Shown here in pieces: positions 24,695 through 31,755 of a DNA stretch of 43,339 nt (position 1 is the first letter of the stretch; each line of letters opens with the position of its first letter). Made by a program: the position numbers and the translations under genes. A model generated the notes under the pieces. It worked only from the letters and a program-made list of their open reading frames with translations. It was not told the DNA's origin and made no database searches. The stretch comes from Bacillota bacterium (GTDB taxonomy: Bacteria > Bacillota > Clostridia > Acetivibrionales > DSM-1351): NCBI GenBank assembly GCA_023393115.1, contig JAEWMS010000064.1:1-43339 (forward strand), read 5' to 3'.

Positions 24695-25693
24695 TTAAAG
24701 GTTAAAAAGCTTTGATAGCTCAGCTATATTCAATCTCTCACCAATAACGCATATTCTCCCGGTATAGTCCGGAGTTATAGGACTGATCTGAATTTCTCCG
24801 GGTACATAATCAAACTGGAGCCAGCTCTCCTGTCTTGCCGGTACAACCCCTTTTGCTCTTAAAACATTTCCATACTTTTTATTATCAAACAACCTAAGTA
24901 TGTTTTGAAGATCTGTCTTTGAAAAATTCCTGGGAGTCTCTGCCCCCCAACTTTCAAAAGCCACTGACTTTTGGAGGCTTGTAACACAATTACAACTGGA
25001 GTCATGGTTATGATGGTTTATGAACTGCCTACTGCTTAAATCTGTATTGTAATATTGGATTTTTAGTTTTAATCTACTTTCAACAGGTTTGTCTGCCTCC
25101 TTCTCAGCGGCAGATACCAACAGGTTTCCGGTAAGTGTTTCCCAAGGTGTTGTTACAATATTGGCTCTGGAATTCTGGCTTTGAATATCCTTTACTAATT
25201 CGGCAAGCTTATGCTCATCCATAAATTGTGTACGGCTTAAGACGATGGTTTTAGCGTATCTTATCTGATCTCTGAAGAATTCTCCGAAATTGTTAAGGTA
25301 CAGCCTGTACTTTACAGAATCCACTACGGCTATACACATGTTAATGCTTGCATCAGTTTGCTCTGAAACTTTCTTACAGGCTTCCAGAACCCCCGAAAGC
25401 CTACCTACTCCCGAAGGCTCGATAATTACTCTTTGTGGAGAAAACTTTTTTATAGCTTCTTTTAAAGCTGTGGCAAAGTCACCAACCAGGGAGCAGCAGA
25501 TACATCCTGAGTTCATCTCTTTTATTTCTATGCCGGATTCCCTCAAAATACCGCTGTCTATGCCTATTTCCCCAAATTCATTTTCTATCAGAACAACCTT
25601 TTCAGTGTTTAGTCCTTCTTTTAATAGCTTTTTAATAAGGGTTGTTTTGCCGGCTCCCAAAAATCCAGAAATAATGTCAATCTTCACAGCCAT
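24695..25693 (-). CDS. COG0523 metallochaperone GTPase (CobW/ZigA/YciC-like)
   Basis: A 332-residue G3E-family GTPase. Walker A GFLGAGKTT (10-18), the metal site GCICC (C64, C66, C67), Walker B RVIIEPSGVG and the C-terminal CobW domain are all present. A His/Cys-rich loop in the second half (NHHNHDSSCNC) could store or sense zinc. Such proteins deliver metal (often Zn) to client enzymes under scarcity and are commonly Zur-controlled. It is divergent from a Fur-family regulator and 13 bases upstream of the COG0523-permease fusion. GGAGGGAG precedes the ATG. The metal is not proved by sequence. Confidence 0.9.
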   Translation of the reverse strand: MAVKIDIISGFLGAGKTTLIKKLLKEGLNTEKVVLIENEFGEIGIDSGILRESGIEIKEMNSGCICCSLVGDFATALKEAIKKFSPQRVIIEPSGVGRLSGVLEACKKVSEQTDASINMCIAVVDSVKYRLYLNNFGEFFRDQIRYAKTIVLSRTQFMDEHKLAELVKDIQSQNSRANIVTTPWETLTGNLLVSAAEKEADKPVESRLKLKIQYYNTDLSSRQFINHHNHDSSCNCVTSLQKSVAFESWGAETPRNFSKTDLQNILRLFDNKKYGNVLRAKGVVPARQESWLQFDYVPGEIQISPITPDYTGRICVIGERLNIAELSKLFNL

Positions 25694-25774
25694 AACTCTT
25701 CTCCCTCCACTTCCACATTTTAATAATATTCTTTCAGAACGAAATAAATGCAGATAAAATGCAGTAAATCCTAT

Positions 25775-25803
25775 TTGACATATAAAAAGTGAAGATATAT
25801 ATT
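25775..25803 (+). promoter_or_regulatory. Sigma-A promoter of the Fur/Zur-family gene
   Basis: TTGACA (25775-25780) and TATATT (25798-25803) are separated by 17 bases, 55 bases upstream of the ATG at 25858. It is a near-consensus housekeeping promoter. A tandem ATGCAG direct repeat (spaced 11 bases) lies just upstream. I could not recognise a clear 7-1-7 Fur or Zur box. Confidence 0.65.
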
Positions 25804-25857
25804 AATTATGAAACAAGGCTTAAAGGAATATAGTGACCGTTGAAGGAGTTTGTCTCT

Positions 25858-26274
25858 ATGGATGAGAACATTTTAAAATCTACAGACCTTAAAACAACAA
25901 AAAGCCGTCTGGCAGTACTCAAGATTTTGGATAAATCTTCAGAACCCATGACAGCTGAGGATATTTATTCACTGGTTGTAAAAGAGGTAAATATGAGTCT
26001 TTCAACTACATACCGCACACTTGGAACTCTTGCAGAAAAGGGAATACTGCTGAAAAACTTAAGTCAGGATGGCAAAACCTACTATCAGATAAATAATCAT
26101 CAACACAAACACCAGCTTGTCTGCACCTTGTGCAGCGAAACTGTGCCAATAGAGGACTGTCCCTTAACAACGCTGGAAGAGAACTTAACCCAAAAAACAG
26201 GGTTTGTTATAACAGGACACAGTCTTGAATTTCTGGGCATATGTCCTAAATGTACCGACAATATGAGGGACTAG
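25858..26274 (+). CDS. Fur-family metal-responsive repressor, probably Zur
   Basis: ATG 25858 has GAAGGAG 9 bases upstream; a TTG at 25840 would add six residues. The protein is 138 residues. The N-terminal winged helix (TKSRLAVLKILDKSSEPMTA; NMSLSTTYRTLGTLAEKG) precedes the Fur dimer domain with NHQHKHQLVCTLC, GHSLEFLGICPKC and two CxxC pairs for structural zinc. It is divergent from COG0523 and permease genes, which are typical zinc-limitation genes, so Zur is more likely than Fur or PerR. Metal specificity is inferred from context. Confidence 0.85.
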   Translation: MDENILKSTDLKTTKSRLAVLKILDKSSEPMTAEDIYSLVVKEVNMSLSTTYRTLGTLAEKGILLKNLSQDGKTYYQINNHQHKHQLVCTLCSETVPIEDCPLTTLEENLTQKTGFVITGHSLEFLGICPKCTDNMRD

Positions 26275-26303
26275 TTTTATTTTGAATAAACCTTCTTTGC
26301 GTA

Positions 26304-26339
26304 CTTAGCCTATTAAGCCTACTATGCCTACTTAGCCCG
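26304..26339. repeat. Four tandem 9-bp repeats between convergent genes
   Basis: The units CTTAGCCTA, TTAAGCCTA, CTATGCCTA and CTTAGCCCG lie head to tail and overlap the last codons of the acetyltransferase. They are imperfect (consensus CTTAGCCTA). On the minus strand the units supply repeated TAG stop codons. Probably slippage-derived; no function is seen. Confidence 0.5.
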
Positions 26340-26879
26340 CCACTCCTCCCGAAGTATTCCATAGCACTTTTCATCATCCCATTTGCCGCGCTTGTATCTT
26401 ACCTTTCTAAGTTCGCCTTCCTTTGTCATACCCAACTTTTTCATAATATTCTCAGACTTAAGATTATTGGCATTACACCGGGCGCAAACCTTGTGGAGGT
26501 TTAAGTTTTTAAAACCAAAATCCATCATGGCACCGGCCAGTTCAGTTGCATAACCCCTGCCCCAAAACTCAGGCATCAGAAAATAGCCTATTTCTCCGCA
26601 ACCTCCGTCATCATTCAAGCTATGAAGCTGAATATCCGCAAAGCCTATAAAGCTGCCGCTCTCACTTTCAAAAGCTGCAAATGCATATGAATTGTTTTTA
26701 TTAGGCATATCATCAACACTTATAAAGTCTTCAAAAAAAGGTTTCATTTCTTCTATACTATTAATTTCATCAATCCAGGCGTATCTCATAATTTCTCTGT
26801 TGGAAAAGACAGAATAAAACAGCTCAAAGTCCTCCTGCTGAAAAAGCCTGTAGAAAACACGTTTTGAAGTTAAGTCCAT
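26328..26879 (-). CDS. GNAT-family N-acetyltransferase (RimJ/RimL type)
   Basis: The start is ATG 26879, with GGGAGG 4 bases upstream. The protein is 183 residues. It has the RimJ/RimL-like pattern: LTSKRVFYRLFQQEDFELFY, GCGEIGYFLMPEFWGRGYA (acetyl-CoA-binding loop at GRGYATE), and NLHKVCARCNANNLKSENIM near the C-terminus. It would transfer acetyl from acetyl-CoA to an amino group of a protein or small molecule; the substrate is unknown. It ends within a 9-bp tandem repeat. It is a single gene, convergent with the Zur-type gene. Confidence 0.9.
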   Translation of the reverse strand: MDLTSKRVFYRLFQQEDFELFYSVFSNREIMRYAWIDEINSIEEMKPFFEDFISVDDMPNKNNSYAFAAFESESGSFIGFADIQLHSLNDDGGCGEIGYFLMPEFWGRGYATELAGAMMDFGFKNLNLHKVCARCNANNLKSENIMKKLGMTKEGELRKVRYKRGKWDDEKCYGILREEWRAK

Positions 26880-26966
26880 ATTACCTCCCAAACCACGATA
26901 GCGGCTTTGACACTTACAGTAAATTATATAATATTTACCTTCAGAATAGAATAAATATATGCGAAG

Positions 26967-28280
26967 TTATTTTCCTGCACAAGGAAACACATACAAAACT
27001 TTAGCTTCTACCGGTGTTTGTGAACTTAAAATATTATTTGCCCTATTAATTAAAACGAAATATGCACATATTTTCTGTGATAATCCATTTATTTGAACTT
27101 CATATTCAGCAGGTGCCAAAGTAACAGTTAAGAAAACAGCGCTGGTAGAGAGTACTGTTAGACTTTGCTCATAACTGCTGGTTTTGGGGCTGTCCGACAA
27201 ATTATTCATAATAATTCTTATTACTTCGGAGGGTTTGCTATCGTTATTTATTAAGCATATCTGGATGGTATCTAACTCATTATCAAGTACAACCGGCACT
27301 GTTGTAGCTGTTGTAGCCGCTACATTTGCTGATGTTTCAGCTGCCGCGGCTGTTGTTGCCGCTACGTTTGCTGCTGTATCGGCTACAGAGGCTGCTGTGC
27401 TTGATATCGCCGCTGCTGTACCTGCTGCCCCCGCTGCTGCCAGACCCGCAGCTTCTGCGGCTATATCTCCCGCCACTCCTACGGTTGCTGCACTTGCTGT
27501 TGCCAAACCCGCCGCTTCTGCGGCTATATCTCCTGCTACTCCTACGGTTGCTGCACTTGCTGCTGCCAGACCCGCCGCTTCTGCGGCTATGTCTCCTGCC
27601 ACTCCTACGGTTGCGGCCCCCACAGCTGCCAGACCCGCTGTTTCGGCTGCTACATCTGCTGCCGCTCCTACTGTAGCCGCTCCTGCAGCTACAGCTCCTG
27701 CGGTTCCAGCTGCTGTATTTGCTAAGCCTTGTGCTGTAGAAGCAATCGATCCAGCTGTTCCGGCTGCCCCTGCAGCTATTTTTGCAAGTCCTGATGTTAT
27801 GTCAGACATTGTTCCTGCTGCATCTACTGCCTTTTCAACTGCTCCCAGTGCTGTTTCACCAAGGCGCACAATTGCCTGCTCCAACAAGTCAGTAATTGAA
27901 TTAATATTTTTTATGTCCTCATTCTGTTCAGATTTTCTTATTTTTTGTTCGATTGCCTGAAGACCATACTCTTTATTGATCAAAAGACAAATAATTCTTA
28001 TAAGCAATTCCCTTTCACTGTCACAGACAAAATTGCAGTCATTATCACCATATTTGCAGCATATTTCAGCACAGCTATGTTTGCATTTATTACATTTCTT
28101 GTTTCTGGCTAAATCTCCAGATTCACCAAAACTGTTTTCCCCTGTAAAAGCATCCGGAGCTTGGGTTTCATTATCACTTACATTGTTATCTATAACACCG
28201 TCAATAAATTCTTTCGGCTGGTATTTTACGGTTTCAGAATTTTTTCTGTGGTTTTCCCCGGAATACCTCTTTCTAGCCAT
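26967..28280 (-). CDS. Ala-rich tandem-repeat protein with Cys cluster and beta-rich tail
   Basis: A 437-residue protein with no signal peptide. Parts: a charged N-terminus (1-60); a Cys cluster (CNKCKHSCAEICCKYGDNDC, then CNFVC, about 62-86) that could bind metal or cross-link; a helical segment (about 90-150); an Ala/Gly-rich region (about 150-320) with near-identical 21-residue repeats of type AGLAAxxAATVGVAGDIAAEA; and a C-terminal beta-rich domain (about 325-437; LAPAEYEVQINGLSQK). GGGGAGAGG precedes the ATG. The repeats look like an amphipathic or collagen-unlike filament. A spore-coat or cell-inclusion role is possible but unsupported. No known family was recognised. The Ala-rich open frame on the opposite strand is a shadow. 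Confidence 0.75.
   Translation of the reverse strand: MARKRYSGENHRKNSETVKYQPKEFIDGVIDNNVSDNETQAPDAFTGENSFGESGDLARNKKCNKCKHSCAEICCKYGDNDCNFVCDSERELLIRIICLLINKEYGLQAIEQKIRKSEQNEDIKNINSITDLLEQAIVRLGETALGAVEKAVDAAGTMSDITSGLAKIAAGAAGTAGSIASTAQGLANTAAGTAGAVAAGAATVGAAADVAAETAGLAAVGAATVGVAGDIAAEAAGLAAASAATVGVAGDIAAEAAGLATASAATVGVAGDIAAEAAGLAAAGAAGTAAAISSTAASVADTAANVAATTAAAAETSANVAATTATTVPVVLDNELDTIQICLINNDSKPSEVIRIIMNNLSDSPKTSSYEQSLTVLSTSAVFLTVTLAPAEYEVQINGLSQKICAYFVLINRANNILSSQTPVEAKVLYVFPCAGK
27430..27660 (-). repeat. 63-bp tandem repeat array inside the Ala-rich gene
   Basis: Near-identical DNA units recur every 63 bases; the motif AGACCCGC or AAACCCGC marks them at about 27444, 27507, 27570 and 27633. 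Each unit encodes 21 residues. The middle copies are close to identical at the DNA level, suggesting recent expansion and possible copy-number variation between strains. More degenerate copies flank the array. Confidence 0.75.
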
Positions 28281-28389
28281 ACCTCTCCCCTAGCCACATA
28301 AGTTCATAGTTCAAATTATGCGGTAAGTAATAATTTGGCTACATAAATATGGTTGTAAGTAACCTTACACTCTCAGTCAACCTAATATT

Positions 28390-29307
28390 TTACCCTTTGG
28401 TCATATATTCATAAGAGTACCTGCTATACTCCTTTACATGCCCCAGTTTTCCGTATATGTGAATTGTTTTATCATATGAGCCTCCGAGGAACGCTGTCAT
28501 TATATTATTGTCGTATAGCTTTTTCAAACATGCTTTAATAGTCATTTGAGCATATCCTTTATTGTAAAAATCTGAATGTGTACAGACCCTCTCAATTTCA
28601 GCTGTGTTATTCTCATAATCAATAAAAGCTTCACAACCGGAAATATGCCATCCTTCGCTATTTACCAGCACAAAGTCATATTTAGCATTATAAATTGGGC
28701 TTCTCCGACAATACTCCCTGATTTGTAAATCTATTTCTGTACTATATGTCTTTGGCCAGGCATTTCTTCTTAGATTAGCTTGTTCTGTGTAATTTCCATT
28801 TTCAAGCATACTCTGAAATTGCACTGACGAATCCTCAATACAAAAATCTTTATATAGGCTTGTATCAAATACCCTCGTCTTTTCTAAACAATCATTTCTT
28901 CTATAACCTTCATTTTCAAGCACTTTTATTAGTTCTGTTTCATTTTCTACAACTTGTGTTACCAACAAGTCGTATTTATCTCCCCATTCAGCTTTAACCC
29001 ATCCGATTAACTCTGAATACAGGAAGGAATATTCACTTTTAAGAAATATTGTGTATTCATTATTCATTTCCTCTGAAATAACAAATCCAATAAGGTTATG
29101 GAAATAATCAAACCATAAATGGGCAGCATTATTAAAGTTGTCAGGAAAATGTCTCTTGAAGTTTGAAAGATTATACTTCCAATCAACAATTCGACCAATA
29201 TGCCAATTGAAGAAATCCTTCCTTAAAGAGTTGTCCTGGATAATGTATTTACACATATTATCAAAATCGTTGCTCTCATAAATAAAATTGCGGTGATAAG
29301 TTCTCAT
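28390..29307 (-). CDS. GNAT-family N-acetyltransferase
   Basis: The start is ATG 29307 (GGAGGGG 6 bases upstream), giving 305 residues. The C-terminal GNAT fold includes the acetyl-CoA loop (AEIERVCTHSDFYNKGYAQM) and a final KLGHVKEYSRYSYEY. The N-terminal half (about residues 1-150; NNAAHLWFDYFHNLIGFVI, EWGDKYDLLVTQVVENE) is a second, diverged GNAT-like domain, so the protein may be a tandem GNAT. The substrate is unknown. The gene stands alone, followed at the left by the Ala-rich repeat gene on the same strand. Confidence 0.85.
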   Translation of the reverse strand: MRTYHRNFIYESNDFDNMCKYIIQDNSLRKDFFNWHIGRIVDWKYNLSNFKRHFPDNFNNAAHLWFDYFHNLIGFVISEEMNNEYTIFLKSEYSFLYSELIGWVKAEWGDKYDLLVTQVVENETELIKVLENEGYRRNDCLEKTRVFDTSLYKDFCIEDSSVQFQSMLENGNYTEQANLRRNAWPKTYSTEIDLQIREYCRRSPIYNAKYDFVLVNSEGWHISGCEAFIDYENNTAEIERVCTHSDFYNKGYAQMTIKACLKKLYDNNIMTAFLGGSYDKTIHIYGKLGHVKEYSRYSYEYMTKG

Positions 29308-29420
29308 AATGTACCCCTCCATCTACTATAAATTCTCTCTTCCTTGTACACATACATTATTATAGGTATGACACTTTATGGATAATAGGTAAAAAATGAC
29401 TATCAATTATTATTTACACA

Positions 29421-29466
29421 AAAAGCTCGCCGGAAATTATCAGAGATAATTTCTGTACGAGCTTTT
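29421..29466 (-). terminator. Long hairpin terminator after the CD3324-family gene
   Basis: An outer stem AAAAGCTCG (29421-29429) with CGAGCTTTT (29458-29466) and an inner stem GAAATTATC (29433-29441) with GATAATTTC (29445-29453) form a long interrupted hairpin. Read on the minus strand it ends in a T-rich run after the outer stem. It lies 6 bases from the stop codon. Confidence 0.8.
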
Positions 29467-29471
29467 CACTG

Positions 29472-29738
29472 TTACTTATTTGAATAAACTATTTTCTTAA
29501 CACTGTCATAGGAAAGACAGAATTTGTCACAGAGCTGATCAATGGTATATCCTTTACGAAAATATTCTCGGATATCATTGTTTCGTTGATCAAGGTGCAT
29601 CCTGCTTCCAGAGCATTCACCCCACCCTTTTCGTACTCCGTCAGGTTGAGGGATATAGACTAATCCCCCATGTACATATTTCTGTATTTCCTTAAGTAAT
29701 TCTTCTGGAAGAATCATATCAGCTTTAATATATTTCAT
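29472..29738 (-). CDS. CD3324-family HTH protein
   Basis: An 88-residue protein matching the clostridial CD3324 family: MKYIKADMILPEELLKEIQK, VHGGLVYIPQPDG, then R-x-H-L-D-Q-R-N, and a C-terminal helix-turn-helix of Mor type (FRKGYTIDQLCDKFCLSYDS VKK). It is probably a small DNA-binding regulator; the target is unknown. It is followed by a strong hairpin terminator and preceded by an unusual inverted-repeat element at 29777-29885. Confidence 0.8.
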   Translation of the reverse strand: MKYIKADMILPEELLKEIQKYVHGGLVYIPQPDGVRKGWGECSGSRMHLDQRNNDIREYFRKGYTIDQLCDKFCLSYDSVKKIVYSNK

Positions 29739-29776
29739 TCCTACTCCGCTCCTTAAAATAATATAATCTTAAGGCA

Positions 29777-29885
29777 GCAAAGTCTGCACTATGAACATTT
29801 TCCGTTAAAATGTCGGAATGAAAGCCGGCGATTACATCTATGGCTCCACACAATTAATCGCCATTGTTCACACTGTAGACTTTGC
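29777..29885. repeat. Long imperfect inverted-repeat element of about 109 bp
   Basis: Outer arms of 21 bases (29777-29797 and 29865-29885, GCAAAGTCTGCACTATGAACA against its partner) pair at 18 of 21 positions. An inner pair, GGCGATTA (29827-29834) and TAATCGCC (29855-29862), is perfect. The element lies upstream of the CD3324 gene and downstream of the SemiSWEET gene. No coding potential was found. It could be a structured leader RNA of the CD3324 gene, a small RNA, or a MITE. Confidence 0.55.
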
Positions 29886-30008
29886 GTGGAGCATTTTGTT
29901 TAAGAAATCAATAAAACGAAGCATATTCTTTCCCCCTTTATGGTTTGTATCTCCAGTAGGCTCTATGTAAATATTATACATCTAAAAACTGGTGAATAAA
30001 ACCATAAA

Positions 30009-30293
30009 TTACTTAAGAGTACCGGCCTCAATCTTCTTATTTCTAAAATATAAGCAAATATCTGTACTAACCATTATCATATTAGGAATGTAGAACCAGA
30101 AAGCCAGGTTCAAATTGTTTGCCAATAGCTTTGAGATAACACCGCAAATGTATCCAAATAAAATACAGAATAAGAACAAAACACTCTTGCCTTTTGTCGA
30201 GCGTGACTTGTATGAGCGCATGATTGATAGCGGCCATGACACACCAAAACCTATAATCATCATAGTTTCTAATACTTCAGACAACAATTCCAT
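30009..30293 (-). CDS. SemiSWEET/PQ-loop-like membrane protein
   Basis: A 94-residue protein with three membrane helices, the SemiSWEET unit size. The PQ-loop-like segment GFGVSWPLSIMRSYKSRSTK has PL in place of PQ, and the loop ends in KGKS as in bacterial relatives. SemiSWEETs dimerise to move sugars down gradients; substrate here is unknown. It lies left of the fumarase beta gene with a short gap, and is not clearly part of that operon. Confidence 0.65.
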   Translation of the reverse strand: MELLSEVLETMMIIGFGVSWPLSIMRSYKSRSTKGKSVLFLFCILFGYICGVISKLLANNLNLAFWFYIPNMIMVSTDICLYFRNKKIEAGTLK

Positions 30294-30345
30294 TTTAAAT
30301 TCCCCTTTTTATTATTTATAGTTTTATTACATGCTAACTTTACAC

Positions 30346-30909
30346 CTATAGCTGATTTATACTATTAAGATAGGCTTTTCGCCCTTCCTCGTACAGGTTT
30401 TTTCCTTCACTATCAATAATTACAACCAAAGGCATATCTTCCACATAGAGTTTTCTCAATGCTTCTGCACCTAGGTCTTCATATGCAATGAGTTCCGAGC
30501 TTTTGATGCATTTGGAAAGTAATGCACCCGCCCCACCAATAGCTCCAAAATATACTCCGCTGTGCTTTTTCATAGCCTCTACTACTTCGGGCAGTCTGGC
30601 ACCTTTTCCAATCATTCCTCTAGCCCCTACTGAAATCATGGTTGGTGCGTACGCATCCATACGTCCGCTTGTTGTTGGCCCTGCAGAACCGATGACTTGG
30701 CCAGGCTTGGCAGGAGTTGGACCAACATAGTATAATGTAGCATCTTTAGGATCAAAGGGCAACTGCTCTCCTCTTTCAAGAGCCTGGCACATTCTCTTAT
30801 GTCCTGCATCTCTGGATGTATATATTTCACCGGTCAAATAAACAGTATCCCCGGCATGTAAAGTTTTTGCAAGTTCTTCTGTTAACGGAAGTTTAATCTT
30901 ACGTTCCAT
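30346..30909 (-). CDS. Class I fumarate hydratase, beta subunit
   Basis: A 187-residue C-terminal half of the two-subunit [4Fe-4S] fumarase. Conserved blocks seen: LTGEIYTSRDAGHKRMCQAL, YYVGPTPAKPGQVIGSAGPT, TTSGRMDAYAPTMI, KGARLPEVVEAMKKH and AIGGAGALLSKCI. With the alpha subunit it interconverts malate and fumarate. GGAGGTGATCTGAT precedes the ATG; the gene starts one base after the alpha stop, so coupling is tight. It is the last gene of the Hdr-Flx-Frd-Fum operon. Confidence 0.93.
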   Translation of the reverse strand: MERKIKLPLTEELAKTLHAGDTVYLTGEIYTSRDAGHKRMCQALERGEQLPFDPKDATLYYVGPTPAKPGQVIGSAGPTTSGRMDAYAPTMISVGARGMIGKGARLPEVVEAMKKHSGVYFGAIGGAGALLSKCIKSSELIAYEDLGAEALRKLYVEDMPLVVIIDSEGKNLYEEGRKAYLNSINQL

Positions 30910-30910
30910 A

Positions 30911-31753
30911 TCAGATCACCTCCGTTTTATGTCGTGTGACATGGCAATTTATATTAATTGCACATGGCATACCGGCAATGTGGGTTGGCATTGTTGCTAT
31001 ATTTACTGCTAAAGCTGTGGTTTTTCCACCAAAGCCCTGTGGGCCGATCCCCAGCTTATTTATCTTTTCCAGCATTTCAATTTCCAGCTCGGCATAATAC
31101 TGGTCGTCATTTGGAATATCTACATTTCTCATCAATGCTTTCTTAGCTAATAATGCTGCTTTGTCAAAAGTTCCACCAATTCCAACTCCCACTACCATAG
31201 GAGGGCATGGATTTGGGCCTGCATTTTCTACCGTTTCAAGGATGAAGTCTTTAATTCCTTCAATTCCCGCTGATGGCTTAAACATGCGGATGGCACTCAT
31301 ATTTTCACTGCCAAAGCCCTTAGGCCCAACTGTAATCTTAATCTGATCACCATCAACTATTTCTGTATATAACATGGCAGGTGTATTGTCCCCTGTGTTG
31401 CCACGTCTTACAGGATCTTTTACAACTGACTTTCGCAAATAACCTTCAGCATAGCCCTGGCGTACTCCTTCATTCACAGCATCTGCAAGACTTTGGCCTT
31501 TGATGTGTACATCCTGACCAATTTCCATAAAAACACATGCCATACCGGTATCCTGGCAAATAGGCACATTTTCTGACTCTGCTATTTCATAGTTAGTGAT
31601 GATTTTGTCCAAAACGTCCTGTGCTATTTCACCATCTTCACACTCTCTGCACTTCTTAATACATGCTTTTATATCACCGGGTAGTTTTTGATTTGCCTCT
31701 ATACACAAACGCTTAACAACCTCAATAATCTGCTCTGTAGATATTTCCCGCAT
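30911..31753 (-). CDS. Class I fumarate hydratase, alpha subunit
   Basis: A 280-residue N-terminal half of the oxygen-sensitive fumarase. It carries the iron-sulfur Cys residues in PICQDTGMACVF, GPNPCPPMVVGVGIGGTFD and AGMPCAINI, plus the family block GNTGDNTPAMLYTEIVDG. It provides fumarate for the reductase encoded upstream. It starts 2 bases after the flavoprotein stop (GGAGG about 9 bases upstream of ATG). Cytoplasmic. The L-tartrate dehydratase alternative is unlikely given the Frd neighbours. Confidence 0.93.
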   Translation of the reverse strand: MREISTEQIIEVVKRLCIEANQKLPGDIKACIKKCRECEDGEIAQDVLDKIITNYEIAESENVPICQDTGMACVFMEIGQDVHIKGQSLADAVNEGVRQGYAEGYLRKSVVKDPVRRGNTGDNTPAMLYTEIVDGDQIKITVGPKGFGSENMSAIRMFKPSAGIEGIKDFILETVENAGPNPCPPMVVGVGIGGTFDKAALLAKKALMRNVDIPNDDQYYAELEIEMLEKINKLGIGPQGFGGKTTALAVNIATMPTHIAGMPCAININCHVTRHKTEVI

Positions 31754-31755
31754 TC

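Noticed and set aside
25694..25857. Possible Fur/Zur box between zur and COG0523
   Set aside because: No clear 7-1-7 or TGATAATNATTATCA-like palindrome was found; only an AT-rich stretch and a weak direct repeat.
27184..27960. 258-residue Ala/Pro-rich plus-strand frame
   Set aside because: It mirrors the antisense strand of the Ala-rich repeat gene, whose biased codons keep it open; no start signal.
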